The notes under the pieces: generated by a model
What the model was told of the DNA's origin: nothing
The model's input: the letters and a program-made list of their open reading frames with translations, nothing else
Databases searched by the model: none
Made by a program: the position numbers and the translations under genes
In this document: positions 37,246 to 49,348 of the stretch, one piece after another
How the letters are laid out: every line of letters begins with the position of its first letter
How positions within the stretch are numbered: the first letter of the stretch is position 1
Assembly: GCA_021234155.1 (NCBI GenBank)
Contig: JAJEKV010000034.1
Span: 11,558,697-11,622,696, forward strand
Source of the DNA: Isoetes taiwanensis
Taxonomy: Eukaryota > Streptophyta > Lycopodiopsida > Isoetales > Isoetaceae
Direction of reading: 5' to 3'
Length of the DNA: 64,000 nucleotides

Positions 37246-40200
37246 CCACACATTTAGGAGTGCTATATCCAGTAACACCTTTTCCCATGTTTGTTATGAA
37301 ATTCAAGGTATGTTATGGTCATAATATCCTAAAAGACGTGTATGTTTGTTCCCCAAATTTCGAACCCAAGCCCCTGCTTCTTCGACACCATAGCCAATCT
37401 GGACAGACAAGCTGTATGGACGGATTTAGAAGCCTTGGTTACATCTATTAGATATTTTCACCTATACAAGTGGAATCTGGAAGTCACGCTACATCGATAA
37501 AGAGTCGCTGATCCAAATATAAAGCCAAGCAGATGGCTATTACAAAGGTCAGAATCAATGGCAGAAAGCTTTAGCCAAATCTAGGCTTTGGTATTTTGGT
37601 TGTAGCCTTGCTAAGCTATGGCTCAGAGGTATGTCTGGTGGAGTGAATACAGATCATAGGCAGTAGGCATTGATTAAAAAATAACCAAAGGTAAAATGTT
37701 GCTACTGGTTGCTTGCTGCAAAATCAGAGCTGGAAGATGGATTTTCATATTGAAGCAAGGTATTCATGCAATGAAACAAAGTCAAAACACAGAGTTAAAG
37801 AGCGACTAGAATCAGGTTAGAGAATGTAATTTCTAAATGAGGTTGTGTTTCTATATTTTCATTGAATGCAAAAACAATGACATAAGATGATTCTATCTCA
37901 AAAGTAAATTACTTGTGCTTTATATCCGTGTCTTGTTCGGCTTGAGTAAGCTGGTATTTGTCTATGCAGCTTATTACTTCAAAAGCTCCATAAACTAACG
38001 CTGGCTCTTCTTCTTCCCAAATGCCTCGGCCTAGAACGTTAAGGCTGATAACATCCTTTGATGAGGTGTTTGGCCCATGCGAAATGGCCACAGTGTCCAT
38101 GTCGTACGACCTCGGCATTTCCTGGCCACATGACCACCTCGACCATTTCTTCTAGGCCATAATGCCTCATCAAAGGATAATATCTAGCCCATCTAAATAA
38201 ATAACCACACTGTCTAAAAGGCTCTAACCTTGTATCTTGTACATTGACTATGTACAATTCTCTAAATGTCTATGCCCACCACCACTTCTAAGTGACCGCC
38301 ATAATCTTTAGAATCCCATCACACACTTTTCCCTGTAATAACCAAGATGGAGGGTGATTATACCAAGGTTTGGATGCCATGCAAGGGTTAAACCCATTTT
38401 CATAGCTATACTTAGGAGTTAGAGGGTAGGGGGATTTGGGCCATTACTTGGGATAAATTTTGTGTGGCATGGGTCAATTTACCTTTAGAAAAATTGTATA
38501 TGAATGTGTTCTTGGCCATCTCTGCACATACATAATATACCCCCTTTTGTATCTAGAGCAGGATCGACAATCTTGATGCATCCTTACCAGCTTGAGTTCT
38601 GATTCCATTGATCCATTGTAGATCCATTGGTCGACATATCCATTGATTCATGAGAGGGCCCATGCAACTTGATCCATTGAGTGTGACCATCGTAGTTCAT
38701 CATGCTAGAACAGCTTGAATTGCCTGCGGGTTGCTAATTCTTTTCCAATTCACACATCAACCATCCATAGACAGTTTGCCAATTTTCACAACACAGGAGG
38801 TTGCCTAAGTGATAAAGGCTGAGCAAATTGCAATTGCACCCGAATCTCTACGATACCATATCAAGCATTGCTCACAAAGAGTGAGATTTCCTATAATCTT
38901 GACCCATATGCCATCGAAAGTGGTATTGTCACGGCCTAATCTTTCATAGAAATAATGAGGATGCATCCATAAGCAAAATGTCTGCAAATGGCATACTTCG
39001 AAAGTTTAGCAAGCAACTCACAGATCTATTTAGAGATAGGCTCAAATATACTCCAGTTGATGCTTGTGAACAAGCATAAAAATGGCAATGCGATCCCTAA
39101 TGAGTCACGCCACCAAGTACGAGCTGATGGCCATGTCATGAAGTTATCAATATGTTGCCGAAGTTGCCACCCGAGTGGTGCGCTTTATGCTGGTATACAA
39201 TCACCATGAACTTGAATGCCATGTCATAATATAAATATATATTACCTGTCTTATTATATTTTAATGTACGTCAATTGCCTATATGCATTCAATGTTCTAG
39301 TTTTTGTCCAATTTTGAGCAATGCCAATCCTTATTCATGGATGTTGATTTCGAAGAAGACCATGATCGTCAACCTTAGTGCCTTGAGAACATTCCCCAGA
39401 TCTTCACCCTCTTGACTTCCATTACTGTATCCCTTCGTGTGCTGCGGGATCTTGCTGTGAAGGATTCCGAAGGGGCCAAACAAATATGGACCATTCAAGA
39501 GGATGAACACAAGATACACGGTCCACTATTGTTTATGACAAAGCACCACTTTTCTAGAGAGTCAATAAAAAGACTCTACAGAAATCTTGTAACTTCAAAT
39601 TAAAAGGGTCATGATTTCCCAAAACTTGCTTTCATGCCTTTTTGGAGAATGGAGCTTAGAAAGTAATTAAGCTACATTAATTCAAAGAGGCAAGAAAAGA
39701 AAGTTTTGGAAATCTCACTGCTCCTTCGAATGACTCTTTTGATTGCCCGCTCGGGAGAGTGCAGCCACAAGATGTGGGGAAAGAAAGTTTGGGAAATCTT
39801 ACTGCTCTTTTGAACGGCTCTTTTGATTGCCCGCACAGGAGAGTGCAGCCACAAGATGTGGCCCACAACTTCAATGGCTTTTGTCCCTCTAATATCACGA
39901 TCTTCTTTGCGTTGGTGACTGACTATGGAAAAGAGGGCCTGATTATAGGCCCAAATGTCATTGACTATGCGGCCAATCACCTTCTGATGTCAAAGTTGCA
40001 TCAACAAAACCTATTTCTAAGAGTGGTAATCAAATGTGAAAATTGCACCCAATTTCAAGCTAGAGTGTTGCTTAAGCTTCGCCATCGGTTGCTTATGTAA
40101 AACATAACTCTGATACACACAATTGATGCCACTTACATATATGAGAGTTATGCCTTATATATGCAATGGATGGCTTAAGTTCAAACAAGACTATGGCTTG

Positions 40201-40252
40201 AAGGTAGGGCATGTTCTCACACTTGAAGATCTAACGGGCTACACTTGTGTAA

Positions 40253-40378
40253 GGAATTGACTATGAAGAGACTTATTCTCCAAATGTGAAAATAACTAGT
40301 TTAAACGTTGGTGGTTTAGCAAATGCAAGAAACTTAGAAGTACATCACATGGATGTAAATACAACATTTCTTCATAGG
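40253..40378 (+). mobile_element. Ty1/copia reverse transcriptase fragment (copy 2)
   Basis: Duplicate of the fragment at 2855-2980, with the same GIDYEETYSP...HHMDV...FLH reading and the same abrupt junction with a retroposon tail. It contains no catalytic YVDD motif; the YVDD-bearing copia piece in this segment is on the opposite strand 7 kb further right. Confidence 0.75.
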
Positions 40379-40433
40379 CCGATTGGCCTCAGTGGACGAT
40401 AAAAAATCATTCTCATTCATTCATTCATTCATT
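40374..40433 (+). mobile_element. Retroposon 3' end with (ATTC)n tail (copy 2)
   Basis: Same terminal block and CATT tail as at 2976-3035, again placed exactly where the copia RT fragment stops. Confidence 0.6.
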
Positions 40434-41819
40434 AAGGTGATTTCTTAAGGTTCTTCAAATCTAGAGAATGTGCTAAGATCATAAACCCAAGCTCTATCTC
40501 CAGGTGTCAAAAGTACAATCAACTCGTTAGTTTCGGAATTATTAACCTTATATTTCGCAATTTCTTAGTTACGTATATTCAACCATTAATAGCAATGCAT
40601 GTTCTTACTACTTGTGATTATTTTGCCCAGAACTATAACAGTCAAGTCGGCTCTCCAGCAAACCTTAAGCTTTACCCTCTATTAGACCTTCAGCTTTACC
40701 CTTTCGAAGGTCTTTCACCCCATACCAATTATTTAACTTGTTCACATAGATAAAAGAAATACATGTCAAAACAATACAAAAATGCATGTCAAAGCAACAA
40801 AAAATGTAACAGCAATGTAGAAGAGCTTATGGCAGTCTCGATCTTAGGTTTTGAGAAGGAAGCTCTTTCATCTTATTAAATCAAATTCCTGGTCCAAAAC
40901 CCACACCGTGTGAGTGTTTTCTCCATGACCCACTCGAGATTACATGATTTTCCCATCTTCTTGCCATATCTAGACCTTTGCTTGCCTTAATTTGTGCTTA
41001 TCTATCTATTGTTTAAATTCGATTTTCCTACCCGAGAAAAACTTTTTGGTTTTTCCTTGGTCTGATTTCCCTAAGGTTTTGGTATTTTATCGCCCTGAAA
41101 AATCCGATCTCCCAAAAATCGCGAATTGTTTTTTGAAGTATGATTCATTTCTGCTTTTCAATGTTGGAACTGGGCCGGGTTGACCGATTAGGTATGATTG
41201 CGGTGATGGCGGGAGGCCTCGTGATGTCGGCCGGATTTTAGAAAGCCTAGAATATATGAAAAGAAGAGATAAAAGCGCGAGGGTGGACTGGTGGTGGATT
41301 CAAGCAGATAAAACATTTCGCTCAAGTTCGCTTTTCAAGTGAGATTGGCATATGAAATTTGATTCCGCTTTTTAGATTTCATTCGATGGACTTTGATTCG
41401 ATTTCTCTTCAAGTGAGATTATGAGCTTTGTTTTTCAAGTGAGATCTTTACCCCCGACTGCTTTTTGTGTGAACTTTTGCACGCCTAGGAGCTAAGTTTG
41501 CACCGCTTCTAGAGCTTATACCGGATACAAGCTTTATACACGAACGTAAGTGTTGAGATATGTTTATTGATAGGATTTCCTTTGCCTTATCCATTCCGAG
41601 GCTTCGCCAGATGCATTATCCCTTCCTGCTGCAGCTGTCGAAGCATGCATGTTGGCCATACGGATTGGTTTTTTAATTTTGCATTTGGTTTCCTTCTTCA
41701 AGTAGGTAGATCTGAATTTATGTCACCATGTTTTTGACTTGCATCAAACGTCAGATGTCCTGAGGCATTTTCAATGTCAGATGGCTGCCTTTGTTCTTAT
41801 TTCTTACAAACCTCAAGTC

Positions 41820-42330
41820 ATATTAAATTAAAATGGGACAAATCTCGAATTTTGGGACTCAGACTGAAAATGGGACAAAATTTTTTTCATTGAATCGTTG
41901 TTAGATCAGGGGGAGGGGAAGGGAAAGGGAAAGGGGAGAAGTTGAGAGAAGTAAGGAAGGGGTTAAGTTAGAAGAAGGGGGGAGGGAGGAAGTTCAAAAG
42001 GGGGGGGTGAGAAGAGGGGGCAAGAGGCAACTAGAGAGGGGAGGAGGACTGCAAGAGGCAATTGGGAGGGGGGAGGGGGATGGGAAAGAGGCAACCGGAG
42101 AGGGGAGGAGGATGGGAAGGCAACCGGAGAAGGGAAGGAGGATGGGCAAAGAGGCAAATCGGGAGGAGGATGATGGGCAAAGGGGCAAATGGGAAGGGAG
42201 AGAAAGGGCAAAAGGGGCAAAGATGGGCAACCTTTAGTAATTATAATCAATATAATTATAATAAATATAATTAACAAATATAATTAACATTATTATAATT
42301 AATTAAAAAAACAATATATATAATGAATCG
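41820..42330 (+). repeat. Polypurine (GGGAGG-rich) repeat element, copy 2
   Basis: Second copy of the element at 4420-4900 within the duplicated segment: the gggacaaatctcg block, about 320 bases of purine strand, then an AT-rich end. Many single-base length differences from copy 1 lie in G runs, as expected of homopolymer miscounting. Confidence 0.7.
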
Positions 42331-42467
42331 TGAAATAATAGCCAAGGTGATTTCTCGACTAGTGGGGGCGAAGATGCCCATAAAATCGACTCCAAAAAGT
42401 CGCCAAGGAGGATTGCTTGTTCCGTTGTTCCGCTTAACGAAAAATAATTTTGCAAGACGGAGAATGG

Positions 42468-42704
42468 ATGGGGGCTATCGGCTCTGATAGCGCCTCTAAA
42501 ATCCAACCCAATCTTCCACTCCTCCACAATCAATTTACAGTTCAAATTCTGCTCGCCCAAAAGGGGCCATGCAAGCACTGGAACTCCGACGTTTATTTTA
42601 CCTTTGGCCGAGTACCTTTCGGCCCGGGTGCCCATTTTACCACAACGCCTTCTTCCTCACTCGACCCTTCAAAAATCCAACCCACGCTGGCGAAACTGAT
42701 GTAG
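42468..42704 (+). CDS. Candidate first exon of an unrecognised gene (copy 2)
   Basis: From the ATG at 42468 an open frame runs 78 codons, starting MGAIGSDSASK and containing LPLLHNQFTVQIL and VPFGPGAHFTTTPSSSLDPS. It has non-repetitive, protein-like composition and no low complexity. It ends at a TAG at 42702, immediately beside two possible splice donors (gtagga at 42701 and a strong gtaagt at 42706). Downstream, short stretches bounded by cag and gtgag or gtag signals (for example 43267-43289 and 43374-43430) could be small exons. I do not recognise the product. The equivalent frame in copy 1 (about 5056-5293) is broken by several CAG/CTG-associated differences, so copy 1 would read as a pseudogene if those differences are real. 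Confidence 0.35.
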   Translation: MGAIGSDSASKIQPNLPLLHNQFTVQILLAQKGPCKHWNSDVYFTFGRVPFGPGAHFTTTPSSSLDPSKIQPTLAKLM

Positions 42705-45700
42705 GAGTAAGTATTTGGAGTTTTAGACTTTTGGTTTTCAATTTGGTCTTTACTCCCATTGAAGCCTATTGCATCAGGTGATAATATTCTTTCCCTGCTT
42801 CATCTGGATTTAGATCAGGTTTCTGTCTTGATCTCGCTGCACCAGTTGGCAGGGGTCAAATCGATCTGGTAATAAGAAGCTTTGCATTAATAGATGTTTT
42901 GTTTTCCTTAATTTTAGCTGAGGAGTTACTCTTAGTGACATGCATCAACAATTGTGTTTTTAAAGCCACACTGTTCTGATTAAAAGCCTCACAAGATCAA
43001 CCTAAATCTTTTGATTGTTATGTGGCCGCTTGCAGCTTCTATTTATTCCAAATGTATGATAGAACCCTTTGTGCTCTATTTATCTAATGGGCATTTGTTC
43101 ATGTTCAATAATATCCATCGCATCATTCCATCAAAACATTGTCGTTGAAGATGTGGAGCTTCAAATTTAGATTTTTGCGTGCATATTATTTAGCCTCCAT
43201 TTTATTGCATCATTTGAAACTGAGCTCTTCTCTAACAGAATAATCTCATTCGTAGCAATCCTTGCAGACAGGCCAAGTTTGACATCAGGTGAGCGAATTT
43301 GATTGAATGAGTCTTTTATGTGCATTTTCAACATATTTGTTCCATGTTACTTTGGTGCTTTGCCCAGGTCCTACCGTTTGCCTATGAATATACTACTGAG
43401 TTCTATGGCTGGATTTTGATGTAAACCCAGGTAGTAGATTTGTTGTCCTTTTATCTACAAAATCACTCACTTCTAAATTTTTAATTTTCCACTTTTATAC
43501 AGAAGTTGAATAGCACTTGGATAGCACTATTGGGCACTATCGAGTTCTACGAGCAGATTTTGGTGCAAATCCAGGTAGTTGGTTTTCTGTCCTTTTAGGA
43601 TCAAGTATACAACTAGGATGAGATGCATAAGACATGACATTTGTTTGTCTTCAAAGGTCATTTCATTTTATATCTAATTTTTTAAGTCATTGTTTAATGC
43701 AAAGACAGTATAGAGTACATAAGAAAAGAATGACCTAAATTTGACTTGCTCAGATATTGAGACATCTGTATTGACATAGGGGATTCAAGGAGTTCTTTTG
43801 CCGTTTTCCATCCATGTGTGATTTCCTTTATCATATGCGATAATGAATTTGCATTTTCATTTCTTTTCCATCCTTGCAGAAGAACTACCATAGTGCATTC
43901 GTCCATAGTGCATTTGTTATGTCATAAATGGGAGAATCTGGCCATGTTTCTACAATGAAGTTCACGTATTATGGTTGTATTTTAACGTGACCCAATCTTG
44001 AATTTTGAGCTCAATTGGTAGATTTGGATTTGTGCCAATGATATCAAATGTTGGATTTGGAAGTTCATGTGGTATTGCTTTGATTCAAGGGATGTGTCAA
44101 TTATTTGGCAAAAAATCCTCACCTCAGCTCAGCTCAGTTGCTTTGTTCAAATCCTTTGAGCAAAAAGGAATGAATTGATTTTTCATTTTTTTAGTATGGC
44201 ATTGAAAGCCTCATGCATGTGCCCTCTATTTTCAAGAATCTATAAATTTTTCATCTCTTTAATATGGCATTGAAATCTATTTTGAGGACCTATTATTCAT
44301 TTGTTTAGTACGACATTGGAACACGTGCCTGCTTTCTTTTTTTTTTTTAATTTAGATTGATATTTCATTTCTATAGCATGGCATTGAAAGCCATATCTGT
44401 ATATTATTTATTTCTTTAGTGTGGCATTGGGACACATGCTCTTCATTTTGAAGAACCTATTATTCATTCTTCCTAACAATTCATGTAAGGTGAGCTACTG
44501 ATTATTCTGTATATATCTCTACTTGCAGTGGCACTACTACTCACGTACCTGTAAGGCCAAGAGTTAAGGCCAAGAGTTCAATTAGCTTAAGTGGATCACT
44601 CCAACTGATTCAAAACCTGCATTGTAATATCTGGATGAGCTATATGTTTTTGATGGTAGATTTATTCTTAATGTTCATGTAGGTTTTACCATATACAATA
44701 CATAGAATGTTTATAATCCTTATTTGAATTTTCATATGCTATATTTGTCTTTTCATTTTCTTGCCGTCAATCATTTATGTTTAGTGATGTTTGCAAGACG
44801 TAAGTTGGCGATTTTTTTGTTGCCAATTTGGATAGGAATGTTCTAGCTTTGTTATAAAAACATAATCCATTATTAGCTGAGCTTGGATTTTGCATGTTAG
44901 CCATTTCTTGAGGGTGAGAAAATTAGAAAATACATAATGCTAGATGGGAAGTGTAGGATGCGTGAGCTATCTCATTTCGGTTGTGAACAGGCAGGTCAAT
45001 ACATATTCTTTCTTATCGCTTTACCTTATGATTTTATTGTGCTCTTATAATTGTATATATGTGTTAGGAGCTTGGATCTGTTCCATTTTTTATACTTTTC
45101 ATCACAATTTTAGTTAGCATTCATTTTAACTCTACTTTCTAAAAGCATCAGGGAGTTGTCATTAAGATGTGAATGTAGATGAAAAGCATGATGAAAGAAT
45201 TTTTTTTGGTCTATATCCCGGTTTAGAGACAACATTATGAGAGTGGTCAATTAGTCTAGAAATAAGGACATTGCTTGAATTATCCATAAATACCATGTTG
45301 CGTTGAACGCTTCCAACTGTGACTAACAAAACACCGTGATTGATTCTAATATTGTTAGGTAACTTGCACATCGCATTAAGGTCCTTGCAATGCTTGGCTA
45401 AAGAGCACACATAACAATTGTATCAGTTGCTTGCCTATGAATCTTTGGCAAGTTGAATTATCCTTTTCCAATAAGCTAGATTGGATCATGATATGTGGAA
45501 ACTGTGCATGTGGTGGAAGGCAGTTGGCTTAAATTGCATATAGCTGGGTCTTTGAGGCCGCACTCTTTCACATTGACTTCTTAAAAAATGTTCCATTGCA
45601 TATATTACTAAGTGTGCTGCCAATAACTTTGATCGTATATGAAATATAGGAACTAAACTTTGATACACTTCAACTATACAAAGTTGAGATATCATGTGCG

Positions 45701-45899
45701 TCCCATAACTTCCCGGTACGTTGAAAAATAAGTCATCTACTGGCCTTTGATGACAATGTATAATATAGACATAAACCATTTCCACCTGATAGAAAGACTA
45801 TTTGCACCGAGCGAATTATTCTATAAAGACCAAAAGCTACAGAAGTGAACATACCAAACTCTACACACATTTCTAGAGCTTATCACAATTTGTATTTAT

Positions 45900-45928
45900 G
45901 CCCGGCAGCGCCGGGCACCCGTTACTAG
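45900..45928 (+). mobile_element. Helitron 3' terminus (copy 2)
   Basis: A perfect 7-bp stem hairpin, gcccggc-agc-gccgggc at 45900-45916, the spacer acccgtta, then CTAG at 45925-45928 followed by T. It has the diagnostic architecture of Helitron 3' ends. The AT-rich sequence to the left would be the body of the element, and Helitrons often carry captured gene pieces, which may explain the exon-like stretch at 42468. Confidence 0.7.
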
Positions 45929-46984
45929 TTATCATTTATTTCTGAATGGCCCATACATATTTTCCTTTAATCAAAGCAGTTTAGGCAGCACTTGGTCTCT
46001 GCAACCATAGAAGAAAGCCATGAAAACCTTTAATCTTATCAAAACGACCTTACTTTTCCAACCTTATTTTCCAATTTGATCTGATCTAGACCACTTTACA
46101 TGGATTTGCCTTATACTTTGCCATGCCATACGATTGCAAATGAAGCTTCCATCCTTTTATAGATAATCTTATCATGCATACCCAGCTAGTAGATCAAAGC
46201 AATCACATAGATAATCCCTTGAAAAGTCAAGAGAAGCTCACGCTTCATATATCCAATCTCTAGTGAACCGCTAAGCATGCAAATTCAAGCTTATCCTCAG
46301 CTAACAGACATGCAAATCTAGACATGACAACGTCTAAAACTTCAGTTGAATTCATCGAAACCCCATCTTAAGAAGACGATTGATGCAATTCTTTGCAAGC
46401 TCTGGCGTCCCCAACCGTCTTAATGCAATTCAGATGCCATCTTCCAAGCTCTTGCCTCCCGGGTGCTCCTCTTCCTTCAAGCTCTACAAAAGCTCTAGAG
46501 AAGTCCTCAAAAGAGGCAAAACCTTGCTTTTATGCTCTCCATGCATGCATGTATGCATGCCAAGCATGTATATATATGTACATGAATATGTATACTGGCC
46601 CATCAAGTGGACAAATCTGTTACAAACTCAACAGCTAATGCACACATTTCCTGTAAATCTTCCCCATCACAGTATCATAACATGACTTATACTTCTTCAT
46701 TTTTCCTTCATGTTATAACGTCTACAATTTATTAGTTCCCTTCAATCTCCTAAACTTATTGTCTGATAAGGGCTTAGTTAAAAAAAAAAAATAATAATAA
46801 TAATAATTAATAATGCCATGTAAAGACCCTCAGGTCTAAGGAGTTCATCTGTTTTAACATATCCATGGCAAAATGCCTTTCATGTGAAATTGGATTTCTT
46901 ATCATCGCAATGCAAATAGTACTGTCAGATTGCAGAATTAATAGCTCTTTTCTTTCATTCCCAATTCTTAAACAATTTCCTGCT

Positions 46985-47815
46985 CCAAACTAACTCTTTT
47001 GCAGCTAAAGTAGTTGCAAAATATTCTGCCTCAGCAGATGACATTGCAATAGATTGTTGTTTCTTGCATTTCCAAGAAACAGGCCCTCCTCAAGTATTAA
47101 TACAAATCCAACGGTGGATTTTCTCTCATCCAAATTGCTTGAGTTCAAGACAATATCAGAGTTTATAGTTCCCTTGAATATCTTAGAACCCTTTTAGCAA
47201 CTCGCCAATGGCCTACACTTGTATTAATATCTGCTTAAAACATTCACTAAGTATGATATGTCAGGTCTTGAACAATTTGCCAGGTATAATAATCAGCCAA
47301 TGAAAATTCTCTATTTGAATATTTTTGTGCTTCTTCTTTCTCTTCTTATGATATAGGAAAAATTTCGTTAGAGATCTTGCTGCTTGGTAACATAAGATTC
47401 TTAATTGCCTTGCAATTATCCATGTTAAAATTTTCGAGCACTCCTTCAATATTTGCTTCTGAAATAGATCCAAAACTTTATTTTTCCTTTCTATGTGCAC
47501 TTCAATCCTTAAGAATTTTTGTAATGGTCCTAGATTTGTCATTTGAAATTTGCTCTTAAGAATGTTTTTACATTTTTTTCAAAATCTCACCACTGCTAGG
47601 CACTATGATATTGTCGTCTACATACAATGCAATGTAGCACCTTGTTGAAAGAGATAAATGTTGACACTATCTTTTAGTTTATTGAATCCTTGTTCCTTGA
47701 GACATCCATCCATAGAGATACCATTGGCTTGGGGACTTTTTAAGCCCATAAAGAGCCCTGCTCAACTTCCAAACCATGTTTTCTCCTTTCTCAAATCTTG
47801 ATGTCTGCCTCATGT
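46985..47815 (-). mobile_element. Ty1/copia RT-RNase H remnant, antisense (copy 2)
   Basis: Minus-strand reading: VWKLSRALYGLKKSPSQWY (around 47720-47790), YIALYVDD (rc of 47613-47624 plus flank), LGPLQKFLRIEVHIERKN (47470-47530), DERKSTVGFVL (about 47110-47145) and SWKCKKQQSIAMSSAEAEY (about 47020-47085). These are the standard successive motifs of copia reverse transcriptase and RNase H. Internal shifts and stops remain, and upstream gag, protease and integrase are absent, so it is an inactive fragment. It sits immediately 3' of the LINE remnant on the same strand. Confidence 0.85.
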
Positions 47816-47837
47816 AAATCTCTTATTCTAATTTAGC

Positions 47838-48740
47838 ATGAATAGAATAGAATAGAATAGATTTTTTAATGTCCACGGAGACCAATAGGCCATGGGACCC
47901 ATACAATGGGCTAGAACAACCAAAACATCGCCAAATATAATGGAAATAGAATAGAATAGAATAAAATAGAATTATTGTCCCTTGTGCCCTAAGGCCCCTG
48001 GACTGATGTAGCATGAGCGAGCTCCCAAAAGGGCCCGACTAGCACATCACGTTGGTATATTGTAGCCTTTTCTAAAGGCTTTTCTTAGTTTCTATTAGTA
48101 CCGGCACCTCGCTTATAATCGGCGTCATGGCCGTGCGGGGATGCATCATTATCAATCAGCTTTTAGCCGAGTGTTTTGTGGGCTTCAATGTCTCACCTCT
48201 TGGGTGATTCATATTATAAGCCCTCTTTCCTTGTGTGCTTCTCGATGCTTGGTTATCATTGCCTGGATTGCATCTACCAGATCTCTCATTGTGTCTATCC
48301 TTATCATCAGGGTATATACTGGCTGTCCCCATCTTATGCCTATGTACTTGTTCCTGACGTCTCCGTACATTGGGCACTCGTTGAGCAAGTGGTTCTCATC
48401 CTCTACTTTTCCTGTGTCACAGATTCTGCATATCTCGTTCTCCCTTTCTATTTTCCTCCATCTGTCTTTTTCAATTCTTAGATCGTGGCTCCCCATCCTA
48501 AATCTCGCCAGGACGTCTCTCCTGGCCTTCCCTAGCAGGTTGTCTCGGTACATCTGTTGTCCTATCTGTTGTTCTAGATTGAAAACTGTCGTGAGCCAGA
48601 GTGTCTTGGGTCCGGCGTGTTTTTGCAGCCATGTTTGTGTAGCCTTGTCGGCCCAGTCTTCATTCCATTTCCCTTCGTTTACTAGGTCACTCAGGTTCAT
48701 CCCCATTTCTCTAGTCCATATTGCTACATCCTTGAACTAT
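47838..48740 (-). mobile_element. 5'-truncated LINE with pentanucleotide 3' tail (copy 2)
   Basis: The element reads right to left: the C-terminal part of a reverse-transcriptase ORF (48706-48209), a 3' untranslated part, then runs of TATTC units at 47946-47972 and 47841-47862. The second run is preceded by gggtcccatggcctattgg and tctccgtggac, the same terminal block found at 59435-59480. Truncation at the 5' side near 48740 is typical of LINEs copied by target-primed reverse transcription. Ending in short tandem repeats rather than poly(A) is known for some LINE clades. Confidence 0.75.
48209..48706 (-). CDS. LINE ORF2 C-terminus (zinc-finger region following reverse transcriptase)
   Basis: An open frame of 165 codons. 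It contains ARFRMGSHDLRIEKDRWRK and then CRICDTGKVEDENHLLNEC, a C-x2-C...H...C arrangement that follows the reverse transcriptase in many non-LTR retrotransposons and is often labelled zf-RVT. The catalytic RT domain itself is missing, because an in-frame stop and unrelated sequence lie just upstream near 48740. It ends with a stop at 48209, followed by the 3' tail of the element. The overlapping + strand frame of 223 codons is a shadow without recognisable motifs. Confidence 0.75.
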   Translation of the reverse strand: MGMNLSDLVNEGKWNEDWADKATQTWLQKHAGPKTLWLTTVFNLEQQIGQQMYRDNLLGKARRDVLARFRMGSHDLRIEKDRWRKIERENEICRICDTGKVEDENHLLNECPMYGDVRNKYIGIRWGQPVYTLMIRIDTMRDLVDAIQAMITKHREAHKERGLII

Positions 48741-48997
48741 CCACTACATATGATGATGTGTGATTTTTCTGAAATATTACAAAGCTTGGGCAAAATCCAG
48801 ATGAAACTATGACTTACTTAGGCCAAACAATCAAATCAGACTTTATGTACTATCACAAAACACAAGAACAAATAGAAATAACAATATGAAGAAGAACATG
48901 GCTATAGAAAAACTGCCCATATATCAGAAGGCCACTGATCCCTAATGATAGCATGACCTCTTTTATGTACTGCCCACTTTCGTTGCAGGCGAGCTTC

Positions 48998-49348
48998 TCA
49001 TACTCGACATAATTCCTCTTTTCGTCTGCAAAGCTGCACTGGAGTTGAATTCTTTTGAATGGAAAAGTGGTCCCTTTCAGATGATTGCCATGCCTCAATA
49101 TATGCAACCTGGACATAGCATCTCTGAAATGGATTAGGAGGTGAACAGTGTGCCGATATGATGCCATCTGCCTCTATGTGCATCACCTCGGTAAAAAAAT
49201 GCTCTGCCTCATCTGTAGCAAGACATCCCCTCGTCTCCTCAATACCGACAATATATAGGCTTAGAGCCGGTGTGTGCGGACCACCCTCTAGTAGCCTACC
49301 TATCTCAAAAGTAGGAGTATCCGCCCGTTCAAAGAAACAATTCCTCAA
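48998..49348 (-). CDS. Unrecognised open frame, minus strand (copy 2)
   Basis: Open for about 116 codons without an ATG at its upstream end, so possibly an internal exon. Composition is protein-like, with EGGPHTPALSLYIVGIEET and THEAEHFFTEV-like stretches, acidic and aromatic residues and no simple repeats. I do not recognise a domain. In copy 1 the same stretch (about 11620-11960) is interrupted. It lies between the LINE remnant and the transposase-like gene, and could belong to another decayed element. Confidence 0.25.
   Translation of the reverse strand: MRNCFFERADTPTFEIGRLLEGGPHTPALSLYIVGIEETRGCLATDEAEHFFTEVMHIEADGIISAHCSPPNPFQRCYVQVAYIEAWQSSERDHFSIQKNSTPVQLCRRKEELCRV

Noticed and set aside
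48141-48812. Long + strand open frame of 223 codons
   Set aside because: It overlaps the minus-strand LINE ORF2 C-terminus, which has a clear C-x2-C...H...C signature; the + frame is a hydrophobic shadow with no motif.
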